Below are positions 52,468-63,321 of a stretch of DNA of 64,000 nucleotides, in pieces; within the stretch, counting starts at the first letter, position 1; each line of letters starts with the position of its first letter. The position numbers and the translations under genes were made by a program. The stretch comes from Paraprevotella clara YIT 11840 (GTDB taxonomy: Bacteria > Bacteroidota > Bacteroidia > Bacteroidales > Bacteroidaceae): assembly GCF_000233955.1 (NCBI RefSeq), contig NZ_JH376581.1:62001-126000 (forward strand). Reading direction: 5' to 3'. Under the pieces are notes generated by a model. The model was not told where the DNA came from. It saw only the letters and a program-made list of their open reading frames with translations, and searched no databases.

Positions 52468-54816
52468 ATGCAGAAAAATTTGGTGATCGTGGAGTCTCCT
52501 GCCAAAGCCAAAACCATCGAAAAGTTTTTGGGAGCAGACTACAAAGTATTATCCAGTTACGGGCACATCCGTGACTTAAAGAAAAAAGAGTTCAGCATCG
52601 ACACGACGAACTTCGCACCGCAATATGAGATACCTTCCGAAAAGACCAAACTGGTGAACGAACTGAAAGCGGAAGCCAAAAATGCCGGAACCGTCTGGCT
52701 GGCTTCCGATGAGGACCGTGAAGGAGAGGCTATCTCATGGCATTTGTATGAAGTGCTCGGCCTGAAACCGGAACAAACCAAACGTATCGTGTTCCACGAA
52801 ATCACCAAACCTGCCATCCTGCAAGCCATCGAACACCCGAGGGACATCGACCTCAATCTGGTAAACGCCCAACAGGCACGGCGGGTGCTCGACCGTATCG
52901 TGGGTTTCAAACTCTCTCCGGTGCTTTGGAAGAAAGTAAAACCCGCGCTTTCTGCCGGACGCGTGCAAAGCGTGGCCGTACGCCTGATTGTGGAACGCGA
53001 ACGGGAAATCCAACAGTTCAAAAGCGAAGAAAGTTATCGCGTAGTAGCCCTTTTCACGCCTGCCAATAGCAAGGAAGGCACGGAAATCAAGGCCGAACTG
53101 AACCAACGTTTCAAAAACAAGGAGGAAGCCACTCGTTTCCTGGAAAGCTGCAAAGGCGCGGCCTTTACCATCCGCGACATCGCCACACGACCGCAAAAAC
53201 GCATGCCGGCGGCTCCGTTCACCACTTCTACGCTGCAACAGGAAGCGGCCCACAAACTCGGTTTTACCGTGGCGCAAACTATGATGATAGCCCAACGCCT
53301 TTATGAATCCGGGCGCATCACCTACATGCGTACGGACTCTGTCAATTTGTCTTCGCTGTGCATCAATGCCAGCACGGCAGTCATCAAAGAACTCATGGGC
53401 GAACGTTACGTCAAGAGCCGCCAATTCCATACCAAAACGAAAGGAGCGCAGGAAGCCCACGAGGCCATCCGCCCTACCTATATGGACCAGACGGAAATAG
53501 AGGGTACGCCACAGGAACGCCGTCTGTACGACTTGATATGGAAACGTACGGTCGCTTCCCAAATGGCCGATGCTGAAATAGAAAAAACTACCGCTACCAT
53601 CCAGATAAGCGGACAAGACGCCGCTTTCGTCGCCACAGGAGAAGTCATCAAATTCGACGGTTTCCTGAAGGTATATCGGGAAAGTTTCGACGAAGACTCG
53701 GAGAACGAGACGGCGGAAGGCAACCTGCTCCCCCCGATGGAGACCGGACAGCAACTGGAACGAAAAGAGATACAAGCCCTGCAACGGTTCACCCAACACC
53801 CTCCACGCTACAACGAAGCCAGCCTGGTTAAAAAACTGGAAGAATTGGGCATCGGGCGCCCTTCTACTTACGCTCCTACCATCAGTACCATACAACAACG
53901 CGAATACGTGACCAAAGGAGACAAGGGAGGAGAAGAAAAGGAACTGGTTATCCTTACATTGAAAGGAGACACCATCAGCCAACAAGCCAAACAAACCGTC
54001 ATCGGAGCCGAAAGGGGCAAGTTGGTTCCGACAGATGTGGGGACGGTGGTCAACGACTTCCTTTTACAATATTTCCCCGAAATCATGGATTATAACTTCA
54101 CGGCCGAGGTGGAAAAGAAGTTCGACGACATCGCAGAAGGAAAAACGGAATGGACGCAAATGATGAAAGACTTCTACGGCGACTTCGAACCGGAGGTGGA
54201 AAAAACCCTCAATGCCAAATCCGAGCATAAAGTGGGCGAACGTTTGTTGGGCACGGACCCGCAAAGCGGAAAGCCTGTATTTGTCAAAATCGGGCGTTTC
54301 GGCCCGGTGGTGCAAATCGGAACGGCCGAGGATGAGGAGAAACCGAGGTTCGCCCAGATGAAGAACGGGCAAAGCCTGGAAACCATCACTCTGGAAGAAG
54401 CCCTCGAACTGTTCAAACTTCCTCGCGACCTCGGCACTTTTGAAAACACGACCGTATCCATCGGTACCGGACGTTTCGGCCCTTACGTCTTGCACAACAA
54501 GAAATATGTCTCGCTCCCCAAAGGCAGCGACCCGATGAGCGTCACCCTCCAAGAGGCCATCAAACTCATCATCGAAAAACGACAGGCCGAAGTGGAACGC
54601 CATTTGAGAAAATTTGAAGAAGAGCCGGAATTGGAAGTACTCAACGGACGCTACGGCCCTTACATCGCCTACAAAGGCAATAATTACCGATTGCCGAAGA
54701 CTCTGGCAGAACGTGCCAAAGAACTAACACTGGAGGAGTGCATGACCGTGGTCAAGGAACAAGACGAGAAACCTAAAACGACGGCACGTAAAAGAACTTA
54801 TAGCAAGAAAAAATGA
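52468..54816 (+). CDS. topA: DNA topoisomerase I
   Basis: This type IA topoisomerase relaxes negative supercoils. It has 782 residues. The toprim domain starts NLVIVESPAKAKTIEKFLG and includes ASDEDREGEAISWH, which binds magnesium. The active-site Tyr286 is in GRITYMRTDS. The gate domain has QEAHEAIRPT and GIGRPSTYAPTI. The C-terminal part has repeat domains of the type GRFGPYVLHNKKYVSLP and GRYGPYIAYKGNNY in place of cysteine zinc fingers, normal for Bacteroidota. The shikimate kinase ATG overlaps its stop by four bases. Confidence 0.97.
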   Translation: MQKNLVIVESPAKAKTIEKFLGADYKVLSSYGHIRDLKKKEFSIDTTNFAPQYEIPSEKTKLVNELKAEAKNAGTVWLASDEDREGEAISWHLYEVLGLKPEQTKRIVFHEITKPAILQAIEHPRDIDLNLVNAQQARRVLDRIVGFKLSPVLWKKVKPALSAGRVQSVAVRLIVEREREIQQFKSEESYRVVALFTPANSKEGTEIKAELNQRFKNKEEATRFLESCKGAAFTIRDIATRPQKRMPAAPFTTSTLQQEAAHKLGFTVAQTMMIAQRLYESGRITYMRTDSVNLSSLCINASTAVIKELMGERYVKSRQFHTKTKGAQEAHEAIRPTYMDQTEIEGTPQERRLYDLIWKRTVASQMADAEIEKTTATIQISGQDAAFVATGEVIKFDGFLKVYRESFDEDSENETAEGNLLPPMETGQQLERKEIQALQRFTQHPPRYNEASLVKKLEELGIGRPSTYAPTISTIQQREYVTKGDKGGEEKELVILTLKGDTISQQAKQTVIGAERGKLVPTDVGTVVNDFLLQYFPEIMDYNFTAEVEKKFDDIAEGKTEWTQMMKDFYGDFEPEVEKTLNAKSEHKVGERLLGTDPQSGKPVFVKIGRFGPVVQIGTAEDEEKPRFAQMKNGQSLETITLEEALELFKLPRDLGTFENTTVSIGTGRFGPYVLHNKKYVSLPKGSDPMSVTLQEAIKLIIEKRQAEVERHLRKFEEEPELEVLNGRYGPYIAYKGNNYRLPKTLAERAKELTLEECMTVVKEQDEKPKTTARKRTYSKKK

Positions 54817-55340
54817 CACGTATCATCTTAATCGGTTACATGGGAGCCGGAAAGACGACCGTGGGAAAGGCATTGTCCCAAAGCCTGGCTCTCCCGTTTT
54901 ATGATTTAGACTGGTATATCGAAGAACGCTACCGCCGGACCATCCCCCAAATATTCGCGGAAAACGGAGAAAACGGATTCCGTGAGATCGAACAGAAAAT
55001 CCTGCACGAGGTAGCCGAGTTCGAGAATGTCATTATTTCCTGCGGTGGGGGAACACCTTGCTTTTTCGACAACATGGAATACATGAACCGGCAGGCACAA
55101 ACGGTATACCTGAAAGCTTCTCCCGACGTGCTGTTCCAGCATCTGAAGATGGGAAAGGTGGAACGTCCTCTGTTGAAAGACAAAACGGAGGATGAGATGA
55201 AACAATATATCCGGGATTCCCTCGCGATACGCGAACCCTTTTACAGCCGGGCACAATATACATTAGATGTCAGCTTATTAGAGAACTACGATAAAATAAA
55301 GGACTCCGTCCGTTTGCTTCGTGAACTATTAAACCTATAA
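54813..55340 (+). CDS. aroK: shikimate kinase
   Basis: It phosphorylates shikimate in the pathway to aromatic amino acids. The 175-residue protein has the P-loop GYMGAGKTTVGKAL near residue 7, the shikimate-binding DLDWYIEERY with conserved Asp, FREIEQKIL, the CGGGTP motif and the lid region with ERPLLKDK. It overlaps topA by four bases and is followed by the arginine decarboxylase gene eight bases later. Confidence 0.95.
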   Translation: MTRIILIGYMGAGKTTVGKALSQSLALPFYDLDWYIEERYRRTIPQIFAENGENGFREIEQKILHEVAEFENVIISCGGGTPCFFDNMEYMNRQAQTVYLKASPDVLFQHLKMGKVERPLLKDKTEDEMKQYIRDSLAIREPFYSRAQYTLDVSLLENYDKIKDSVRLLRELLNL

Positions 55341-55348
55341 AGAACGTA

Positions 55349-57237
<1,889 letters not shown>

Positions 57238-57241
<4 letters not shown>

Positions 57242-58017
57242 ACATGAAAGAGAAACTCACCATCATCAAAGTGGGCGGCAAAATCGTAGAGGAAGAAGAC
57301 TCGCTCCACCAACTGCTGGCAGCTTTCACGGCCGTTGAAGGCCATAAGATATTGGTACATGGCGGAGGACGTTCCGCCACCAAAGTCGCAGCCCAATTAG
57401 GAATAGAAAGCCAAATGATCAACGGTCGCCGCGTCACGGACGCAGACATGCTGAATGTGGTCACCATGGTGTATGGCGGACTTGTCAACAAAAACATCGT
57501 GGTACGCCTTCAGGCACAAGGTGTCAACGCCTTAGGCTTGACCGGTGCCGACATGGACGTGATACGTTCTCACAAACGTCCGGTAAAGGATGTGGACTAC
57601 GGTTTCGTAGGAGACGTAGACGCAGTAAACGGTACGCTTTTAGCCGACCTGATTCGTAAAGGCATCGTGCCCGTCATGGCTCCCTTGACGCACGACGGGC
57701 AGGGACATATCCTGAACACCAATGCCGACACCATTGCCGGGGAAACCGCCAAAGCCATGGCCGATGTGTTCGATGTCACCCTGATGTACTGTTTTGAAAA
57801 GAAAGGCGTATTGAGAGATGCAGAAGACGATGACAGCCTCATTCCTCATATCAACGAAAGCGAATTTAAACGTTACGTGGAGGAAGGCATCATACAAGGG
57901 GGAATGATTCCGAAATTGGAAAACTCATTTGAGGCCATCCATGCCGGAGTAAGCAAAGTCATTATCACTTTGGCCACAGCTATCGACGGCGTATCCGGCA
58001 CAGTTATAGAGAGATAG
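57238..58017 (+). CDS. argB: acetylglutamate kinase
   Basis: It catalyses the second step of arginine synthesis, adding phosphate to N-acetylglutamate (in some Bacteroidota N-succinylglutamate). The 259-residue protein has IKVGGKIVEEE, LVHGGGRSATKVAAQLG, GRRVTDADML, LNTNADTIAGETAKAM and GGMIPKLENSFEAIHAGV, all family landmarks. The start 57238 overlaps speA; 57244 (MKEKLT) is also possible. With speA before it, the operon links arginine making and use. Confidence 0.95.
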
Positions 58018-58046
58018 GATAAGACGAAAAAAATATTTCAAAAAAA

Positions 58047-58086
58047 ATGGCGGGTGAGTGTAACTTTTCAGGCACTCGCCCGTCAT
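58047..58086 (+). promoter_or_regulatory. hairpin containing an ECF-type promoter before the sigma factor gene
   Basis: Bases 58047-58060 pair with 58073-58086 in a 14-bp stem with two G-T pairs and a 12-base loop. The same bases hold GTAAC (58060-58064) and CGTC (58081-58084), with AAC and CGTC 16 bases apart, the spacing and sequence type of ECF sigma promoters. It lies 12 bases before the likely sigma start, so the sigma factor may transcribe its own operon. It may also terminate the argB message, although no T-run follows. Confidence 0.5.
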
Positions 58087-58098
58087 TATTACAGAGAG

Positions 58099-58608
58099 AT
58101 GAAAGAAATCAGTTTTCGGAACGATATATTGCCCCTGAAAGACAAACTCTATCGGTTGGCTCTTCGTATCACGTTCGACACGGCAGAAGCGGAAGACATC
58201 GTTCAAGAAACACTGATAAGGGTGTGGGACAAGCGCGATGAATGGCCGCAACTGACCTCTATCGAAGCTTATTGTCTGACCATTTGCAGGCACCTCTCCT
58301 TGGACAGAAGCGAAAAAAAAGAAGCGCAGCATGTCGCCTTGGACGAAAGCCTGCATAGCCGCCCCGATACTTCCACTCCATACGATAGCCTGACGGCTCG
58401 TGAAGGGCTTGGACTTCTTCAAAAACTGTTGAAAGAATTGCCCCAAACCCAACAGGACATCGTCCAACTGAGAGAAATAGAAGGCAAAAGCTATAAAGAG
58501 ATTGCAGCAATTCTGAATCTGAGCGAAGAACAAGTGAAAGTCTATCTGTTCCGTGCCAGACAACGAATCAAACAAAAGTACACAGAAATACAAGGATATG
58601 GACTATAA
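58099..58608 (+). CDS. ECF-type RNA polymerase sigma factor
   Basis: This sigma factor, 169 residues from MKEISFRNDILP, has region 2 (LYRLALRITFDTAEAEDIVQ, TLIRVWDKRDEW) and region 4 (LLKELPQTQQDIVQLREIEG, SYKEIAAILNLSEEQVKVYL, FRARQRIKQKY). The frame is open to 58054, but that part is the hairpin and promoter region, and 58099 is where similarity to sigma factors begins. The anti-sigma-like gene begins inside its last codons. The signal it responds to is unknown. Confidence 0.92.
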   Translation: MKEISFRNDILPLKDKLYRLALRITFDTAEAEDIVQETLIRVWDKRDEWPQLTSIEAYCLTICRHLSLDRSEKKEAQHVALDESLHSRPDTSTPYDSLTAREGLGLLQKLLKELPQTQQDIVQLREIEGKSYKEIAAILNLSEEQVKVYLFRARQRIKQKYTEIQGYGL

Positions 58609-59113
58609 GTACATAGAACAACTTCTGGAACGCTATTGGCAATGCGAAACCTCCTTGGAAGAAGAAGCCATACTGAAAACCTTCTTCAACCAAACCCATA
58701 TACCGAGCCATCTCATGCCTTACAAGCCTCTCTTTGTAAGCGAAAAGATGTGGCAGGACGTGAAATTGGGTGAGGATTTTGACGCAAGAATCATGGCGCA
58801 CATAGAGAAGGACGAACCGGTGAAAGCACGTAGAATCACGTGGGTACGCCGGATGATGCCTCTCTACAAAGCCGCTGCATCCGTAGCCATCATCCTCACG
58901 TTAGGCAATGCCGCACAAAGTTCTTTCCGCCGTGAAGCCACTGTGGAGAACGACTACAACTACGAGAACTATCAGGATTCGTACAATGATCCGGAAATGG
59001 CTTACAATCAGATATCCGATGCCTTACAAATGGTGTCGCAAAGCCTGAGCGAAGCATCCAAACAGGATTCTCTCCTGCAAATGCAGCCTAAAGAGACACA
59101 AAAAGAACAATAA
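58598..59113 (+). CDS. putative anti-sigma factor, membrane-anchored
   Basis: The 171-residue protein from MDYKYIEQLLERYWQCETSL has a helical cytoplasmic part (LEEEAILKTFFNQ), one hydrophobic segment near residues 88-108 (AAASVAIILTLGNAAQSSF), and an outer part with YNYENYQDSYNDPEMAYNQI and DALQMVSQSLSEASK. The start at 58598, with AAGGA before it, overlaps the sigma gene by 11 bases. The single-helix layout and overlap with the sigma gene indicate an anti-sigma role. There is no recognisable zinc-binding motif. Confidence 0.72.
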   Translation: MDYKYIEQLLERYWQCETSLEEEAILKTFFNQTHIPSHLMPYKPLFVSEKMWQDVKLGEDFDARIMAHIEKDEPVKARRITWVRRMMPLYKAAASVAIILTLGNAAQSSFRREATVENDYNYENYQDSYNDPEMAYNQISDALQMVSQSLSEASKQDSLLQMQPKETQKEQ

Positions 59114-59114
59114 A

Positions 59115-59612
59115 ATGAAACGCGTTCTTTGCTTATTGTTAATAGCATGTTCTATCCACGTGTGGGGGCAGGACTTTGCGTCTAAGTTCATGGAACAGTG
59201 TGCCAAGGAAGACGGTGATATACAATGCCAGACCGTCAGTCCGATAATGATGGAGAAACTCATGGACACCATGACGGCCCCGAATGGAGACAGAGATGAA
59301 GAGGTTCCGGAATATCTCCTTTCCAAACTGAAAAGTGCCCGTATCATCACGGCGACAAAGCAAAGCGAGAAGCTCTTCCGTGAAGCCGAACAGCTCATAG
59401 AAAAGAACAAAAACAGATTTTCCCCGTTGGTAGAAAACCAACCCGGGCAAAACAATAAAGTCTTTGTCCGCAAACACGATGAAGTGATACGGGAACTGGT
59501 CGTGCTGAATCTGAATCCGGATGAGAAAACACTGACCATCGTCAATCTTACAGGAGATATGGATGACCGGTTCATGAAAATACTTTCATCGGGGAAACTC
59601 AAACAAGATTAA
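59115..59612 (+). CDS. DUF4252 secreted protein
   Basis: The 165-residue protein has a signal peptide ending at WGQ and a compact domain with SPIMMEKLMDTM, EYLLSKLKSARIITA, KQSEKLFREAEQLIEKN and a C-terminal ELVVLNLNPDEKTLTIVNLTGDM. This matches DUF4252, which in Bacteroidales is commonly encoded after ECF sigma/anti-sigma pairs. It starts one base after the anti-sigma stop. The function is unknown. Confidence 0.88.
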   Translation: MKRVLCLLLIACSIHVWGQDFASKFMEQCAKEDGDIQCQTVSPIMMEKLMDTMTAPNGDRDEEVPEYLLSKLKSARIITATKQSEKLFREAEQLIEKNKNRFSPLVENQPGQNNKVFVRKHDEVIRELVVLNLNPDEKTLTIVNLTGDMDDRFMKILSSGKLKQD

Positions 59613-59717
59613 TGGAACATTTTATGCTTTTTCTATATAAACAAGTTAGTGCTTAATAAAACGCAATGAAACTGTGAAGTTTCAATTCTCTCAAATTTTT
59701 TCATAACATACTAACGA

Positions 59718-59753
59718 CGAAAAGGGTTGCCTGTGGAGGTGGCCCTTTTTCAT
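59718..59753 (+). terminator. terminator of the sigma factor operon
   Basis: AAAAGGG-TTGCC pairs with GGTGG-CCCTTTT (12 bp with three wobble pairs) from 59720, then T. It lies about 107 bases after the DUF4252 stop; a smaller hairpin GAAACT/AGTTTC (about 59669-59684) comes first. Confidence 0.75.
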
Positions 59754-59778
59754 TTTTACGGTTTTTGCATGCCTAAAC

Positions 59779-59810
59779 CTTGATTTTTACTCAAGATTAT
59801 ACTATCTTTG
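59779..59810 (+). promoter_or_regulatory. promoter of the second GH43 gene
   Basis: CTTG at 59779-59782 (three of four bases of TTTG) and TATCTTTG at 59803-59810 are 20 bases apart, a near-full Bacteroidota promoter, 37 bases before the start. Confidence 0.65.
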
Positions 59811-59847
59811 AAGCGAATTCTAATTTTATAAACCTGGCCATTATATT

Positions 59848-60882
59848 ATGTTAAGAAGAATTGTAATTGCTGCAGTGGCCGTATGTGCATTGGGAACAGT
59901 ACACATTCAGGCACAAAAAAATGAGTTCTTCCGTCCCAAAGAAGTTTGGAACGACACGGAAGGCAACCCCATCAACGCTCATGGAGGCGGTATCTTATAC
60001 CATAAAGGTATGTACTATTGGTACGGTGAATACAAGGTCGGTAAGACCGTCCTGCCCTCTGATGCAACTTGGGAGCGCTATCGCACAGACGTAACCGGTG
60101 TAAGTTGCTACTCCAGTAAGGACTTACTGAATTGGAAGTTCGAAGGAGTGGCCCTGAAAGCCATTACCGACGATCCGAACAGCGACATCCACCCGACGCA
60201 GGTACTCGAACGTCCTAAGGTGGTTTACAACAAAAAGACCAAGAAGTTTGTCATGTGGATGCACATAGACAGTCCGGACTACAGTAAAGCGGAGGCTGGT
60301 GTAGCCATCGCCGATTCACCGACAGGCCCGTTTAAGTATCTGAACGGATTCCGCCCGAACGGTACGATGAGCCGTGACCAAACCGTATTCGTGGACGATG
60401 ACGGAACTGCCTACCAGTTCTCTTCGTCAGAAGAAAACCAGACCATGCACATCAACCGGCTGACTGAAGATTACACCAAACCGGACGGAAAATATGTACG
60501 CCGTTTCGTTGGTATGGCAAGGGAGGCACCTGCCGTCTTCAAACACGGAAACAAGTATTATATGCTTTCCAGCGGTTGTACCGGTTGGGATCCCAACAGT
60601 GCCGAGTTGGCAGTGGCCGACTCTATCATGGGAGAGTGGACGGTATTGGGAGACCCTTGTACTGGACCGGATGCCGAAAAGACATTCTACGGACAAAGCA
60701 CTTTCGTTATCCCCGTGCAGGGCAAGAAGAACGCTTTCATAGCATGCTTCGACATGTGGAAAAAGAAAGACCTGCAAGACAGCCGTTACATCTGGTTGCC
60801 TATGATGATTGACAAGCAAACCAACAAAATTACGATTCCATGGCATGCCGAATGGAATCTGGATGTATTCAAAAAGAAATAG
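59848..60882 (+). CDS. GH43-family glycosidase, single domain
   Basis: This is a secreted enzyme of 344 residues with a signal peptide ending at IQA. The five-bladed propeller begins VWNDTEGNPINAHGGGILYH, then YYWYGEYKVGKT, GVSCYSSKDLLNWKFEG, LERPKVVYNKKTKKFVMW, SRDQTVFVDDDGTAYQ and FYGQSTFVIPVQGKKNAFI. It is a clear paralogue of the GH43 propeller at 13481-14914 but lacks the ricin-like domain, and it also has INAHGG at the usual base position. It stands alone with its own promoter and terminator, outside any PUL, so it may be made constitutively. GH43 subfamily 24/34 type is from memory. Confidence 0.9.
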   Translation: MLRRIVIAAVAVCALGTVHIQAQKNEFFRPKEVWNDTEGNPINAHGGGILYHKGMYYWYGEYKVGKTVLPSDATWERYRTDVTGVSCYSSKDLLNWKFEGVALKAITDDPNSDIHPTQVLERPKVVYNKKTKKFVMWMHIDSPDYSKAEAGVAIADSPTGPFKYLNGFRPNGTMSRDQTVFVDDDGTAYQFSSSEENQTMHINRLTEDYTKPDGKYVRRFVGMAREAPAVFKHGNKYYMLSSGCTGWDPNSAELAVADSIMGEWTVLGDPCTGPDAEKTFYGQSTFVIPVQGKKNAFIACFDMWKKKDLQDSRYIWLPMMIDKQTNKITIPWHAEWNLDVFKKK

Positions 60883-60910
60883 GCAAGATTACACATATTA
60901 AATACCCGAC

Positions 60911-60958
60911 TTCCCCGCCACGTTTCTTACCGCAAGAACCGTATGGCGGGGATTTTGG
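60911..60958 (+). terminator. terminator of the second GH43 gene
   Basis: TCCCCGCCA (60912-60920) pairs perfectly with TGGCGGGGA (60944-60952), with further inner pairs (ACG/CGT, CTT/AAG), followed by TTTTGG. It lies 30 bases after the stop. Confidence 0.7.
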
Positions 60959-60994
60959 AATCGTGATATATCTTCATGACAAACCCACAACAAA

Positions 60995-61492
60995 ATGATG
61001 ATAGACGGTAATTTTAAGATAACTACCGACCAACTGACTCTCACATTCACGGAGGGACAACGGCAGGACTTTTTCATCCAGCATACTCCCCACCGCGTGG
61101 AAATCATCTATCCTCCGCAAACGGATTTCGAACATTTGCAACCTTGGCTTTTCAAAGTCGTCACGGAGGCATTGCGCAAGCAAGCCAAGGCCATACTACC
61201 GCCACGGATTCAGGAATTGGCTTCCCGTCACGGATTCCATTACACCCGGCTCAGCATCAATTCTGCCCGTACACGTTGGGGAAGTTGCTCCAGCAAAGGA
61301 CATATCAACCTGTCGCTATACCTGATGATTCTCCCCCTCCGGTTATCCGATTACGTACTGCTCCACGAGCTTTGCCACACCCAAGAGATGAACCACGGTC
61401 CCCGCTTTTGGACTTTAATGGACAGAGTGACCCAACAGCAATCCGGCACACTCAGAAATGAGTTGCGCCACTACCCGTCTCCATTCCGATAA
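60995..61492 (+). CDS. YgjP-like zinc metallopeptidase (DUF45)
   Basis: The 165-residue protein has no signal peptide. The domain includes SRHGFHYTRLSINSARTRWG, SCSSKGHINLSLYLMILP and the zinc site LLHELCHTQEMNHGPRFW with His124, Glu125, His128 and a third ligand near His134. This is the YgjP/M48-like pattern. Some relatives sit beside restriction systems; this one lies between a GH43 gene and a CPBP protease with no such partner. Its substrate is unknown. Confidence 0.88.
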   Translation: MMIDGNFKITTDQLTLTFTEGQRQDFFIQHTPHRVEIIYPPQTDFEHLQPWLFKVVTEALRKQAKAILPPRIQELASRHGFHYTRLSINSARTRWGSCSSKGHINLSLYLMILPLRLSDYVLLHELCHTQEMNHGPRFWTLMDRVTQQQSGTLRNELRHYPSPFR

Positions 61493-61548
61493 GATAACAT
61501 CGAGACGGCAGAGAGCCTCTGCATCCCTTACGTTCTCCCACACGTTTT

Positions 61549-62346
61549 TTACTGTCCCGACTCACCCTCTACCCCAAGCACCTTATCTAAATAACGGTAA
61601 CCTACATATCCGCAAACCGCAGCTGCCAAAGCCCAAACGGAAGCTGCGCCGGCACCACCGCACAACTCCACCAAAGTCGTATCCGTATCTCCCGTACACC
61701 AAAGCATGGCAACACCCACAAAATTATTGAAGACATGTGCCACCACCGGAATCCAAATCGTACCCGACCGCCAGTACAACCAACCCAAAACCCAACCAAA
61801 AACTACGGCTCCCGGTATTTGTGCCGGATTGCCATGTACGGCTCCGAATATCAAGGCTGAAAGCAAAATGGCCATCCACGGACGCATCCTGTACCGGATA
61901 AGATGCCGCTGGATTCCCATCCGGAACACCAGTTCTTCGGTAAAAGGCCCGACCAAGACGATGGCCAAGACCCCCCAAGGGTTATACACAAGCGTGGCAA
62001 ATACATCTTTATTCAAGTCTTCTAATGTCAAAGTCTCCAATAACAAGTTCACAACAAATATGACGGGCAACATCCATAAAACCACGACGGCGTATACAGG
62101 CCATTTTATTTGCCTGAAACGGAAACTTTTACGGTCTGTCCATCTCAACAAAGTCATCACCGACCATACCACAGCCCCGTTTAATAACAGAGAAATCCCC
62201 AAGGCCGATGGAGAAGATGCCAATGCATTCACATCCAAACGTCCTTCGTGAAGCAGATCCGAAAGATTGAAAAAGAACAAGACTGCCAAGGAAGACAAAA
62301 CCTGGGCCAACAAAAAAATAATCACCAAACAAACCGTACGTTTCAT
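61549..62346 (-). CDS. CPBP-family intramembrane glutamic protease
   Basis: The 265-residue protein has about seven to eight membrane helices. The family motifs are present: Glu137-Glu138 in PFTEELVFRMGIQR with Arg142, His171 in IFGAVHGNP, and HVFNNFVGVAM near residue 204. These make the active site of CAAX/Abi-type proteases. The start follows ribF by 18 bases on the same strand, so it is probably co-transcribed with ribF and the HAD gene. Confidence 0.93.
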   Translation of the reverse strand: MKRTVCLVIIFLLAQVLSSLAVLFFFNLSDLLHEGRLDVNALASSPSALGISLLLNGAVVWSVMTLLRWTDRKSFRFRQIKWPVYAVVVLWMLPVIFVVNLLLETLTLEDLNKDVFATLVYNPWGVLAIVLVGPFTEELVFRMGIQRHLIRYRMRPWMAILLSALIFGAVHGNPAQIPGAVVFGWVLGWLYWRSGTIWIPVVAHVFNNFVGVAMLWCTGDTDTTLVELCGGAGAASVWALAAAVCGYVGYRYLDKVLGVEGESGQ

Positions 62347-62364
62347 ACCAATCTCCTTTCCAAG

Positions 62365-63309
62365 CTATTGCTCCTTGTTTAAAATCATTCTCACCATAGC
62401 CTCATCCTCGCGAAGCTGATGAACCAAATCCCCTTTATTCCTGAACTTCTTTTCATCTCTTAAACGCCTGACGAAACTCAACGTCAAGCAACAACCGTAC
62501 AAATCTCCGGCAAAATCCAACAAATGTACTTCTATGGTGCGATTCTCGCCGTTTTCCATCGTGGGCCGAAGACCGATATTCAACATCCCTCCCCAAACGT
62601 GTTCCTCTCCTCCTGTTCCTCCTTTGACCCAAACAGCATATACGCCGTTTTTAGGAATCAGTTTCTGTGCATCCTCAACCTGTATATTCGCCGTAGGAAA
62701 GCCCAGTTCATGCCCTACGTGGAAACCATGAACCACACGTCCCGTAATTTCGTACGGACGGGTCAGGCAACGTGCCGCCATTCCTACCTCGCCTTCGGCC
62801 AGACAAGCCCTGACCATAGACGAACTTACATTCACCTCGCTCATGGCAAAGGCGTCCGCACGAACGACTTCCATCCCCAATTCCCGTCCATATTCCACAT
62901 ATTCCGCAAATCCCTCCGAACGGTCATGTCCGAAACGATGGTCGTATCCGATAATCAGGACCTTTACAGATAACTTCTCTTTCAGTATTTCAACCATAAA
63001 GCGACGAGCTGACAAAGCTGCCAATGCCGTGGTGAAATCCAACGTCAGGCAATAATCCGCTCCCGTCGTAGTCAACTGCTCGCATTTCTCATCATATGTG
63101 GTCAGCAACTGAGGCTGATAAGCGGCTTGCATGACCTGACGCGGATGCGTACGGAAAGTGATCAGCAAGGAAGCCAAATCGTGCCCGGCGGCATAACGGG
63201 TCAACTGCCGTATCAAAAAGCGATGCCCCCGGTGCACGCCGTCGAAAAAACCAATCGTGGCGACACAAGCCTGATAAGGTAAGGGGTCAGTAAGCGTGAT
63301 AAACTTCAT
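62365..63309 (-). CDS. ribF: bifunctional riboflavin kinase / FAD synthetase
   Basis: It makes FMN and then FAD from riboflavin. The 314-residue protein has the N-terminal nucleotidyltransferase (ATIGFFDGVHRGHRFLIRQL, RFGHDRSEG, VSSSMVRACLAEGEV) and the C-terminal kinase (GRVVHGFHVGHELGFPTANIQ, NGVYAVWVKG, EVHLLDFAGDLYG). The length is normal. The HAD hydrolase gene precedes it by 12 bases. Confidence 0.97.
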   Translation of the reverse strand: MKFITLTDPLPYQACVATIGFFDGVHRGHRFLIRQLTRYAAGHDLASLLITFRTHPRQVMQAAYQPQLLTTYDEKCEQLTTTGADYCLTLDFTTALAALSARRFMVEILKEKLSVKVLIIGYDHRFGHDRSEGFAEYVEYGRELGMEVVRADAFAMSEVNVSSSMVRACLAEGEVGMAARCLTRPYEITGRVVHGFHVGHELGFPTANIQVEDAQKLIPKNGVYAVWVKGGTGGEEHVWGGMLNIGLRPTMENGENRTIEVHLLDFAGDLYGCCLTLSFVRRLRDEKKFRNKGDLVHQLREDEAMVRMILNKEQ

Positions 63310-63321
63310 TCTCCTTCATCA

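Noticed and set aside
52735-53994. 419-codon minus-strand frame inside topA
   Set aside because: It is antisense to topA, whose catalytic motifs are all present in the plus-strand frame.
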